Source: Verrucomicrobiales bacterium (GTDB lineage: Bacteria > Verrucomicrobiota > Verrucomicrobiae > Limisphaerales > UBA1100). From it: DNA of 15,984 nt. The notes under the pieces were generated by a model. It was not told where the DNA came from, ran no database searches, and was given only the letters and a program-made list of their open reading frames with translations. Shown here piece after piece: positions 8,595 to 15,450 of this stretch (its first letter is position 1; every line of letters starts with the position of its first letter). The stretch spans positions 1 through 15,984 of the forward strand of contig PBLV01000058.1 in the NCBI GenBank assembly GCA_002721895.1. The letters run 5' to 3'. The position numbers were made by a program, and so were the translations under genes.

Positions 8595-9926
8595 ATGAAA
8601 AAATCCTGGCACCTTTCCCGACGCGACGCCCTCCGCGGCATCGGCGGCATCACGCTTGGCCTGCCATTTCTGGAGGCCATGGCCGCCCCCTCGCAGGGGA
8701 CCGTTTCCCCGCCCAAGCGCTTGGCCTGCATGTTCTTCCCAAACGGCGTCACCCTGCCGCCGGAGAAAGATCCGCACCACGCCGACTGGCACTGGTTCCC
8801 CAAGGGCGAAGGCAAAGATTTCCAGCTCAACAAGTCCACCGCATCGTTTGAACCGCATCGCAAAGATCTCACGTTCCTATCCGGCCTCTCCCATCCGGCC
8901 GGACGGCACATGGCCGGCCACGGGGTTTCGGATGTATTCCTGACTGCCGGCCCGGTGGATGCCAACGCCTATCAAAACACCATTTCGTTTGACCAGCTGG
9001 TGGCCGAAAAACACGGTCGCGATACGCGCCTGCCGTTCCTGCCATTATCCGTGGGCGGCGGCGTCGGCACGCTCGGCCGCACGCACACGCTTTCCTACAC
9101 CAAGACCGGTCAGCCCATCCCCGCCGAGAACAACATCCGCCGTTGTTTCAACCTCATGTTTGGCCAGGAGAAGGACAGCCTCGACAAGGCCCGCCGGGAA
9201 CTGATCGTCCGCCAAAGCATGCTCGACAGTGTGCTGGAGGATTCCCGCTCATTGAAGACCCGGCTCAACGCCGCCGACCGCAGCACACTCGACAACTATC
9301 TCGATTCGGTGCGCCAACAGGAACAACGCATCCAGCGCCTCGAGAGCTGGCTCGACAAACCCAAGGCCGAGGTGGACGAGGCGTCCCTCAGCGTCGATGC
9401 CACCAGCGCGAACATGAAGGATTATGTCCGTGCCTTCTACGACCTCATGTTCCACGCCTTTCGCACCGACACCACCCGGGTCATTACCCACATGCTCGGC
9501 ATAGAAGGCGGCGGCTCCAAGTCGGATCATTTCCCCACCGCGCTGGGCCTCGATGCACACCACGCCCTGAGCCACCGCCGCAAATCCACTTTCAAGGACT
9601 GGGGTATTTGGGATCAGTTCATGAATGAAAACTTTGCCTACCTGCTGAAGCAGCTGAAGGAAGCACCCGAAGGCGAAGGCAGCGTGCTCGACAACACACT
9701 GATCATGTACGGCTGCTCCACCAGCACTACGCACCTGGCGCGCAATTACCCGCTTATCCTCGCCGGCGGCGGGAATATGGGCCTGCAACACGGCCACTTC
9801 CGCAAGTTCGATGAAAACAAGGTGCGCCTGTCCGACATGTACGTCACCATGCTCAACACGCTTGACGTGGAGACCCGCCAATTCGGCGACAGCACCCGCG
9901 AACTGAACGAGATTCGGCAGGCGTAA
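8595..9926 (+). CDS. DUF1552 (HXXSHH family) protein, Tat-exported
   Basis: The protein has 443 residues from the ATG at 8595; a TTG two codons earlier is possible, but the ATG starts the leader cleanly. The N-terminus is a twin-arginine signal, SRRDALRGIGG with Arg9/Arg10, followed by a hydrophobic stretch and an EAMAAP cleavage site, so the protein is probably folded (perhaps with metal) before export. A long charged helical stretch with coiled-coil character spans about 197-255. The region that names the family (H-x-x-S-H-H) appears here as H-A-L-S-H-R (323-328), so the last histidine is an arginine. Other conserved-looking segments are LGIEGGGSKSDHFP and IMYGCSTSTTH. No biochemical role is established for the family. 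It almost always neighbours DUF1592 proteins in Planctomycetes and relatives, as here, so the two probably work together. Its stop touches the stop of the convergent gene. Confidence 0.92.
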   Translation: MKKSWHLSRRDALRGIGGITLGLPFLEAMAAPSQGTVSPPKRLACMFFPNGVTLPPEKDPHHADWHWFPKGEGKDFQLNKSTASFEPHRKDLTFLSGLSHPAGRHMAGHGVSDVFLTAGPVDANAYQNTISFDQLVAEKHGRDTRLPFLPLSVGGGVGTLGRTHTLSYTKTGQPIPAENNIRRCFNLMFGQEKDSLDKARRELIVRQSMLDSVLEDSRSLKTRLNAADRSTLDNYLDSVRQQEQRIQRLESWLDKPKAEVDEASLSVDATSANMKDYVRAFYDLMFHAFRTDTTRVITHMLGIEGGGSKSDHFPTALGLDAHHALSHRRKSTFKDWGIWDQFMNENFAYLLKQLKEAPEGEGSVLDNTLIMYGCSTSTTHLARNYPLILAGGGNMGLQHGHFRKFDENKVRLSDMYVTMLNTLDVETRQFGDSTRELNEIRQA

Positions 9927-11009
9927 TTAACGCGTCACCAGATCGGAGATCCCGGCATCCCACTTCAACGTGGCCACCTTGGTGAGCCCGCCTTGGCCGG
10001 TGATGCGGTATGCCGTCAACGTCGCACCAGTGGTGGCCGTCACCAATAGATATTTTCCATCCGGCGACAAGGCAAAGCCCCACGGGATTTTATCGGCATC
10101 GGTCAGGCCCAGGAATTCCGCGTGTCCATTGGCCAGCACCCGATAACGACTGATCTTGTCGAAATCCTGCCGATGCCCGCGCAGACCGCCGAAGAGATAT
10201 TTGCCGTCCGGCGTGATCACCAGATCCGAGGCGCTCAGCCCGGTCTTGGACATCCCTTGCGGCAACACACTGAGATCCTGCTCGATCTTCAATTGCCCGT
10301 TGGCCGCACGACGATAAGTGGACAGCCCGATGCCCTGTTCGTTGGTGAAATAAACCATGGGCAGCTTGGGATGGTACGCCATGTGCCTCGGTCCGGTGCC
10401 TTCCGGCGGCCGGGCATCCTTGGGCTCCAACGCCGTAATCGCACCTGTGTCACCATTGTAGCCGTACTGCAACAGCGCGAGATTGCCTTTCACGTAAGGG
10501 ATGTAGAGGTGCTTGTTATCCGGCGATACCAACACACAATGGGCCGCGTTGATCCCTTCATCTATTGTGGTCACCGCCTTGCCCGGAACGCCGTCCTTGC
10601 CCAATGGATACACATTCAAGCGGCCGTTCCCATAGCTCACCCCGAGCAAATGTTTGTGCCCACGATCCACGCTCAGATAACAGGCACCGTCATTGAACTG
10701 CACCGGCACGTGTTTTTGATATCCGCCCTCGGCCGATAGGGTCACCATCGCTCCGGGGATTTTCCCGGGCTCACCGTTCACCGCCGTCACATACAAGAGC
10801 GGTTTGGCCGGATGTGCCGTGATAACCCGGCCGGCCAGCCCCAGTTCCACCTTACGTTCGACCTGCAACTGGAGGCCCTTGTCTTCCGGCGTAGCTTTCA
10901 CCACCCAGAGTTTGCCGGCCCTCGAGCTCGGCGCATAAATCCGGAATGTATCGGCCCAACCCATGCGGGTCAGCAGCAAAACACAAACAAGGAAGAGAAG
11001 ATTTTTCAT
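9927..11009 (-). CDS. Secreted lactonase-like seven-bladed beta-propeller (6-phosphogluconolactonase/YncE type)
   Basis: The protein has 360 residues. The signal peptide MKNLLFLVCVLLLTRMGWA is followed by repeated propeller-blade motifs of the form [SH]-P-[DA]-x-K-x-L-[YLF]: AHPAKPLLYVT (about 65-75), VSPDNKHLYIPYVKGN (161-176), GPRHMAYHPKLPMVYFTNE (206-224), ITPDGKYLFGGLRG (265-278) and LSPDGKYLLVTAT (315-327). GPRHMAYHP is the classic lactonase-family segment. Family members open sugar lactones such as 6-phosphogluconolactone, but many exported members have no proven activity. Being exported, this one is more likely to act on an extracellular lactone or a cell-surface ligand than in the pentose phosphate pathway (inference). 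It is the last gene of the - strand operon, 21 bases after the hydrolase stop, with no visible Shine-Dalgarno. It converges on the DUF1552 gene with no spacer. Confidence 0.88.
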   Translation of the reverse strand: MKNLLFLVCVLLLTRMGWADTFRIYAPSSRAGKLWVVKATPEDKGLQLQVERKVELGLAGRVITAHPAKPLLYVTAVNGEPGKIPGAMVTLSAEGGYQKHVPVQFNDGACYLSVDRGHKHLLGVSYGNGRLNVYPLGKDGVPGKAVTTIDEGINAAHCVLVSPDNKHLYIPYVKGNLALLQYGYNGDTGAITALEPKDARPPEGTGPRHMAYHPKLPMVYFTNEQGIGLSTYRRAANGQLKIEQDLSVLPQGMSKTGLSASDLVITPDGKYLFGGLRGHRQDFDKISRYRVLANGHAEFLGLTDADKIPWGFALSPDGKYLLVTATTGATLTAYRITGQGGLTKVATLKWDAGISDLVTR

Positions 11010-11030
11010 GATTGATGATGGGAATTGGAA

Positions 11031-11942
11031 TTAGCGTTTCAAGTGATTGTTAAAGAATTCGAGCGTGATCTTCTTGGCCTCCGGCGAAATAAACTGGGGT
11101 CCACCGTGCCCGGCGCCCTCGAGTTCCAGCAGTGTGGATACCACTCCATGCGCCTTAAGCTTGGCATGCAGTTTCTGGCTCTGAACCAGCGGTACGCCCT
11201 TGTCCGCTGTGCCATGCATGATGAGAAAAGGCGCATCACCGCGGCTCACATGGTCCAGCGCACTGGCATCCTTGGCGAGCCGGGGCACATCGCGCACCGT
11301 GGCACCGAGCAGCTTGGCGCCGTTGGATTTTGCAATATCCGCCTCCGTCCGGCCATGGCCCACATTGTTCGGCGGCATCGTCAACAGTTCACTCGGACCA
11401 TACCAATCCATCACCGCCTGCACGCGGCTGGAGGTTGTTTCCTTGCCGGGAAAAGTGCGTGTGCCCATCAGCGCCACCAGATGTCCGCCGGCCGAGGTCC
11501 CCCAGCAACCCACCCGTTCGCCGTCGAGATGGAATCGCTTGGCATTGTTCCGCACCCAACGCACAGCGGCGTAGCAGTCGTTGATCTGGTCCGGCCACTG
11601 CCCCTGGTCGGTGAGACGGTAATTGATCGATACGACGGCGAACCCATGAGGCACCATCCACGCGCCGCGCCGACCGCGATCTTTGTTACCGTTCTTCCAG
11701 CCGCCACCGTGTACAAACACAATCACCGGTGAAGGTACCGAGGCCGCTTTTGGTCGATACAAGTCCAACTTCAACGAAATCCCCTCGGGTTTGGCGTACT
11801 CAATATCCGGCAACACCTCGACCTTCGCCGGCAAGGGCGGCTGTGGCTTTTTCTTTTTGGCCGGTTTCGAGGCGGCATCCGCCGCCAGATCGGCAGGCAC
11901 GATCACCGATAAGAGAATGGCAAATGTGGTTAGGTATTTCAT
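11031..11942 (-). CDS. Secreted alpha/beta-hydrolase, esterase/lipase (BD-FAE/acetyl-esterase type)
   Basis: The protein has 303 residues. A signal peptide covers about 1-24 (AILLSVIVPADLAADAA), then a striking basic/proline linker (KPAKKKKPQPPLPAK, 26-40). The catalytic fold shows the oxyanion motif HGGGW (78-82), nucleophile elbow GTSAGG (Ser150), acid in HGTADKGVPL (Asp247) and GAGHGG (His279): a complete triad with conventional spacing. Proteins of this group remove acetyl or feruloyl esters from polysaccharides or hydrolyse small esters; the substrate here is not known, but an accessory deacylating role fits the sulfatases and SASA esterase nearby. Its ATG immediately follows the TAA of the small upstream gene (TAAATG), which suggests coupled translation. 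Confidence 0.92.
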   Translation of the reverse strand: MKYLTTFAILLSVIVPADLAADAASKPAKKKKPQPPLPAKVEVLPDIEYAKPEGISLKLDLYRPKAASVPSPVIVFVHGGGWKNGNKDRGRRGAWMVPHGFAVVSINYRLTDQGQWPDQINDCYAAVRWVRNNAKRFHLDGERVGCWGTSAGGHLVALMGTRTFPGKETTSSRVQAVMDWYGPSELLTMPPNNVGHGRTEADIAKSNGAKLLGATVRDVPRLAKDASALDHVSRGDAPFLIMHGTADKGVPLVQSQKLHAKLKAHGVVSTLLELEGAGHGGPQFISPEAKKITLEFFNNHLKR

Positions 11943-12209
11943 TTAGCGTTTTGATTTCAGTTGATTCAGTTCCATATCGGCCCACGGTTGAGTGCGGGAC
12001 TGGTATTGTTTGCGAATCCGGTAAACCTCGTCTTTTGAGATCGCGGGGATCAACTGAGCCGGATCACCGCCCACCCATTTGGAATCCGTGGCAACCTTCC
12101 TGTTGTGATGATTGCGTACATCAACAATCAACACACGAACCAGCTCGGTCGCCTGCATCTGCAGGCTGCAGACCAGGCCGACCCACAACAGTGTTCGCCT
12201 GAACTTCAT
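11943..12209 (-). CDS. Small exported protein of unknown function (88 residues)
   Basis: I place the start at the ATG at 12209 rather than an in-frame ATG at 12281, because the former gives a good signal peptide (MKFRRTLLWVGLVCSLQMQA) and a four-base ATGA overlap with the end of the SASA gene, while the longer form would lie inside that gene. Its TAA abuts the ATG of the hydrolase. The mature part, about 68 residues, is basic and contains a beta-like VRVLIVDVRNHHNRK, a KWVGGDP turn and a charged helical tail (DEVYRIRKQYQ onward). I recognise no family. The tight coupling at both ends argues that it is a real gene made together with both esterases; a structural or substrate-binding helper is a guess only. 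Confidence 0.72.
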   Translation of the reverse strand: MKFRRTLLWVGLVCSLQMQATELVRVLIVDVRNHHNRKVATDSKWVGGDPAQLIPAISKDEVYRIRKQYQSRTQPWADMELNQLKSKR

Positions 12210-13108
12210 TTCCGATCGAACACCATGGCATCGGCAAACTTGATACCAAGATCCAAGTAGCCGGCCGTATCGTAATGCCACGGATCCGAGTTTCCGTAAT
12301 CATCCGTACTGGTCACCAGTGCGGCATTCGGATGTTGCTTCACGAAGGCCGCCTGCGCTGCGCGAACTGTCGTGCCATGAGTCCACACCTTCCAGTTGGT
12401 GATGCGCCCGATCACGACACGTTGTTTTGGATCTCCCAAATCCTTGGCCAACAGCGCCATTAATCGGGTCAAATTGGCCTCGTATTGGTCGGCAACCGCC
12501 TTGGCTTGCGCATCGCTCTCGCCCTGCATCCACACCAGACCGGACGGAATCAGGCGATCCGGCTCGCCGTCGCCATCGATATCCTTCACCGCGCGGGCAT
12601 GCTTGAGTGTGGCCAAAAAATGATCGTACTGGTTGACCCCCTTGCCGGCCCCTTCGCCTCCGGCCCAATCCGGGGCCCAGCAACCAAATCGCTTGGCGGC
12701 GGAGGCCTTGTCGGAAATGGATGTGCCGCCGCGGGAATATTTGATCAAAGCAATGTGACGGTCAGGATAAATCTTCTTCAGGCGCCGGGCAAAGGTCAGC
12801 TCCGCACCGAATCGATCCGAGTACTTGTTGGTCTTGCCGTCGGAGGCGAATGACCTTCCGTGCCCGGGCTTCAACGGACTCCACTTTCCCTGGCCCGCCG
12901 GCTTTTGACCGTCCAAGCCCATGTTGCCGTGAAAAATCCACACCCCGGAAACCCCATTCTTCAGGTCCGCCGGCAGTTCACTCACCTTGCCGTAACCATC
13001 CATGTTCGACTGACCGCCGAGATAGTAGACGTGATAATCCTTGGCAAACGCCGGGGCGGTAAGCCCCACGCCCAAACCAAGCGCGAGAACAATAAATATT
13101 CGTTTCAT
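12206..13108 (-). CDS. Secreted SASA-domain esterase (sialate O-acetylesterase / CE6-like)
   Basis: The protein has 300 residues. The signal peptide MKRIFIVLALGLGVGLTAPAFA is followed by the SASA/SGNH-like fold. GGQSNMDGYG contains the nucleophile Ser34; KYSRGGTSI (about 123-131) and GLVWMQGESDA (190-200) are the central blocks; DPWHYDTAGYLDLG (275-288) supplies the Asp/His pair (Asp275, His278). The family removes O-acetyl groups from sugars (sialic acid, acetylxylan). Just before the third block is a calcium-loop-like DIDGDGEPD (Asp176, 178, 180, 184). It is the first gene of a four-gene - strand operon and has the best promoter candidate in the window 30 bases upstream. Substrate unknown; deacetylation of the same polymer handled by the sulfatases is inferred. 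Confidence 0.92.
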   Translation of the reverse strand: MKRIFIVLALGLGVGLTAPAFAKDYHVYYLGGQSNMDGYGKVSELPADLKNGVSGVWIFHGNMGLDGQKPAGQGKWSPLKPGHGRSFASDGKTNKYSDRFGAELTFARRLKKIYPDRHIALIKYSRGGTSISDKASAAKRFGCWAPDWAGGEGAGKGVNQYDHFLATLKHARAVKDIDGDGEPDRLIPSGLVWMQGESDAQAKAVADQYEANLTRLMALLAKDLGDPKQRVVIGRITNWKVWTHGTTVRAAQAAFVKQHPNAALVTSTDDYGNSDPWHYDTAGYLDLGIKFADAMVFDRK

Positions 13109-13137
13109 GCGTAAAGTGGGTTCCGAAGACCGCCTTG

Positions 13138-13166
13138 ATTAGTGAACCGGTCCGCCAAAACGTCAA
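13138..13166 (-). promoter_or_regulatory. Candidate sigma-70-type promoter of the SASA/hydrolase/lactonase operon
   Basis: Read on the - strand: -35 TTGACG (13166-13161, five of six to consensus), a spacer of exactly 17 bases, and -10 ACTAAT (13143-13138, four of six). This ends 29 bases before the ATG at 13108. Position and spacing are right for the first gene of the operon. PVC-group promoters are poorly characterised, so the match is only suggestive. Confidence 0.45.
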
Positions 13167-13201
13167 TGCCCAAACATTCCAAGCCGAATAGAATGCCCAA
13201 A
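13165..13201. repeat. Pair of 10-base direct repeats AATGCCCAAA in the divergent promoter region
   Basis: AATGCCCAAA occurs at 13165-13174 and again at 13192-13201, with start points 27 bases apart, on the + strand. The first copy overlaps the -35 box of the - strand operon promoter candidate; the second overlaps TAGAAT (13189-13194), a possible -10 for the + strand gene at 13242. A factor binding both copies could control both directions. It might also be chance. Confidence 0.4.
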
Positions 13202-13241
13202 TAGACTTCCCTTGCTCCGGTCCCAGCAGTAGAAGCAGCCC

Positions 13242-13955
13242 ATGCATTTCATCGTTGGGACATCTCTCGTCTGGGTACTCGCCGCCCTACATCTGGCTGC
13301 CGATGAACCGGGAAAATTGATCTTTCAAGATTCCTTCAACCGGACCGAGTCTCAGGAAACAACGGACGAACCGGGAAATGGCTGGAGCACGAACAGCGAC
13401 AAGCGCGCGCAAGGCGACAAACAAGTCGATCTCAAGGAGGGCACCCTGCGCATCTTCATCAGCCCGCGCGCAGACCACGCCGTTTCCGTCACGCATCCCG
13501 CCGAGTTTACCAATGGTACGGTGGCGTTGCGGTTTCAATTCGAAAATCCAAAAGACAGTCTCGGCCTGAATTTTGCCGACTTACAATTTAAAGAGGTCCA
13601 CGCCGGCCACCTGTTTGTCACCCGCCTCTATCGCGATCGCGTGGAATTAACGGATCTCAAGACCGGCAACATGCGCCTCGACATCCGCACGGCCCGCAAG
13701 GCCAAGCAACCGTTGAACGATGAACAAAAGAAGGCTTTGATCGGCAAGACGGTGCGTTTTCCGCACCAACTCGCCATCGGCCAATGGCACGAGGTGCGGA
13801 TCCTTGTCATCGGCGATCAACTCAGTCTCCAGCTGAACGGCAAGCTGATCGGTAAGCTGAAATCCCCCGGCATCGCCCATCCCACCAAACGCACCCTGCG
13901 CCTCTCTGTCCCGCGACAGGTGGTGGTGGATGACGTCCGAATTTGGCGGCGATAA
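13242..13955 (+). CDS. Secreted concanavalin/LamG-like protein related to DUF1080
   Basis: The protein has 237 residues with a signal peptide of about 20 residues (TSLVWVLAALHLAA). The mature start LIFQDSFNRTE is typical of secreted jelly-roll proteins of this group. Near the end, QWHEVRILVIGDQLSLQLNG followed by a final strand VVVDDVRIWRR closely parallels the DUF1080 protein at the right edge of the window (EWHEYRVLVRGNHIQHWIDG, then VEYKNFRIKHL), so I place it in the same glycan-binding/3-keto-disaccharide hydrolase-like fold. The aligned part is the fold core; I cannot see catalytic residues with confidence, so it may be a binding protein. It is divergent from the SASA operon and convergent with the sulfatase at 14001, with 45 bases between and no clear terminator. 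Confidence 0.8.
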   Translation: MHFIVGTSLVWVLAALHLAADEPGKLIFQDSFNRTESQETTDEPGNGWSTNSDKRAQGDKQVDLKEGTLRIFISPRADHAVSVTHPAEFTNGTVALRFQFENPKDSLGLNFADLQFKEVHAGHLFVTRLYRDRVELTDLKTGNMRLDIRTARKAKQPLNDEQKKALIGKTVRFPHQLAIGQWHEVRILVIGDQLSLQLNGKLIGKLKSPGIAHPTKRTLRLSVPRQVVVDDVRIWRR

Positions 13956-14000
13956 TCTTCCTGCCCAGCAACGAGACTACCCATCCATGACGCCCCCCGG

Positions 14001-15413
14001 CTACTTTCGGTAATCCTTGCCGGACCAACTGGACAACACGGAGCGTTGCCAGGCTTCGAGTGCTTTTTTCATTTTGGCAACCCGTTGGGGCTCGACTTGA
14101 CTGAGGTCTTTTTTCTCCATGGGGTCATTGACCAGATGATAAAGTTCGAAGGTTACTTTTCGGTTTTTCTCGATGCGATGCAGTTTCCACGGCCAATCGT
14201 TCCAGGCGGCGTGCCCGCGCAGGGCGTCCTCGCCGAAGGTCGGAAATTTGTTCACGTTCTTGAGCACCCGGTTCGGAAACGGGTTGGGTTGTCCGGCTTG
14301 TTTGGCTTCCAACAGGGCCTTGATGATCCGGTCATTCCAGGTGCTTTGGCCCGCAGTGTGGCCAAACCAAAAACCCATCGGTGGCCGTTTCGTTTGTTTT
14401 CCGGATAGCAAAGGGAGCAAATCGATTCCGTCCAAAATGGGTTGATGCGCAACCTTGGCCTGAGTCAGGGCGATCAGTGTGGGATACAGGTCGGAAGTAA
14501 ACGCGGGCGTGTCAATGGTGGCCGATTGGTAACGGGCCGGCCACTCCATGACGGCGGGAACACGCAAGCCGCCCTCATAGATACTGCCTTTTTTGGCCCG
14601 GCCCCCTGAAGATTCCGCGACCAAGCCTCCGTTATCGCTGCAATAAAACAGCAGCGTGTTTTTGGCGATCCCCAGTTGGCGCAGACTCCGGCGCAATTTG
14701 CCGATTTGCTGATCCAGAAGGGTGATCTCCCGGAAATAGCCGGGTTTTTTGGTGTTCTCGTTGTTATAAAGCGTAGCCGCATGGGGCAGGTTTTGCGGCA
14801 ATTCCGCCTGCGGATCGTGAGGCGATGGGAACCAGGTCACAGCAAAGATCGGCTTGTCCCCTTTCGCATGTTTTTCCAGAAACTCGATCGTGGCATCCAT
14901 GCTAATCACCGAGCCGGGGCCTAGGTGTTGTTTGTAAACCCCGTTGCGACTCAGGTACGGGTTGTTGTCGAAGAAATTCAATCCCGACAGCCATTCATCA
15001 AATCCCGCCCCGCCAGGACTGGTGGGACTGTTCGGTTGTACGGAGCCAATGTGCCATTTACCGAAATGGCCAGTGACATATCCGGCACCCTTGAGTGCCT
15101 CCGCAATCGTGGTCTCATGCGGACGCAGATAATGCCCATGATTGGGTACGTTCACGCGGAATGAATGACGCCCGGTCATCACGCTGGCCCGCGTCGGCGA
15201 ACACACCGGCGCGCTCGAATAAAACCGGTTGAACACCACCCCCGCCTTGGCCATCGCGTCCAAATGCGGCGTCTTCACAAACGGGTGCCCCGTGAAACCG
15301 GTATCGCCGTAGCCATGATCGTCGGCCATCACCAGCACGATGTGGGGGCGGGATTCCGCGACCGCCGGAACCGATAAACCCAACAGCAACAGGGAAAGCA
15401 TCAATCGAATCAT
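14001..15413 (-). CDS. Secreted arylsulfatase
   Basis: I choose the ATG at 15413 (470 residues, signal peptide MIRLMLSLLLLGLSVPAVAE). An ATG at 15440 has GGGAG almost touching it, too close to be ideal, and would add nine polar residues; an ATG at 15512 would run into the upstream gene. Landmarks: VMADDHGYGD (Asp31/Asp32), PVCSPTRASVMTGR with Cys71 as formylglycine precursor, GHFGKWHIG (GKWH 118-121), FPSPHDP (195-201), CSDNGG (SDNG 259-262) and KKGSIYEGGLRVP. This is the textbook arylsulfatase arrangement and the closest to canonical of the five in the window. It follows the DUF1080 gene by 37 bases on the same strand, so the two are probably co-transcribed. Substrate unknown. Confidence 0.95.
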   Translation of the reverse strand: MIRLMLSLLLLGLSVPAVAESRPHIVLVMADDHGYGDTGFTGHPFVKTPHLDAMAKAGVVFNRFYSSAPVCSPTRASVMTGRHSFRVNVPNHGHYLRPHETTIAEALKGAGYVTGHFGKWHIGSVQPNSPTSPGGAGFDEWLSGLNFFDNNPYLSRNGVYKQHLGPGSVISMDATIEFLEKHAKGDKPIFAVTWFPSPHDPQAELPQNLPHAATLYNNENTKKPGYFREITLLDQQIGKLRRSLRQLGIAKNTLLFYCSDNGGLVAESSGGRAKKGSIYEGGLRVPAVMEWPARYQSATIDTPAFTSDLYPTLIALTQAKVAHQPILDGIDLLPLLSGKQTKRPPMGFWFGHTAGQSTWNDRIIKALLEAKQAGQPNPFPNRVLKNVNKFPTFGEDALRGHAAWNDWPWKLHRIEKNRKVTFELYHLVNDPMEKKDLSQVEPQRVAKMKKALEAWQRSVLSSWSGKDYRK

Positions 15414-15450
15414 GGTCAAATCCGTGCCGGCTTGGGTCATTCTCCCGAGA

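Noticed and set aside
10122..10739. 205-codon + strand open frame opposite the lactonase-like gene
   Set aside because: Antisense shadow of a propeller gene with clear repeated blade motifs.
11025..11732. 235-codon + strand open frame opposite the alpha/beta-hydrolase
   Set aside because: The - strand has a complete catalytic triad and signal peptide; the + frame has no family features.
11031..11952. TTAGCGTTT at both 11031 and 11943, considered as a repeat
   Set aside because: Both are simply the Lys/Arg codon plus stop at the ends of two genes; nine bases is too short and the flanks do not match.
13997..14023. CCGGC...GCCGG inverted repeat near the end of the right-hand sulfatase, considered as a terminator
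   Set aside because: Only a five-base stem with a long loop, mostly inside the coding sequence, and no following T-run on either strand.
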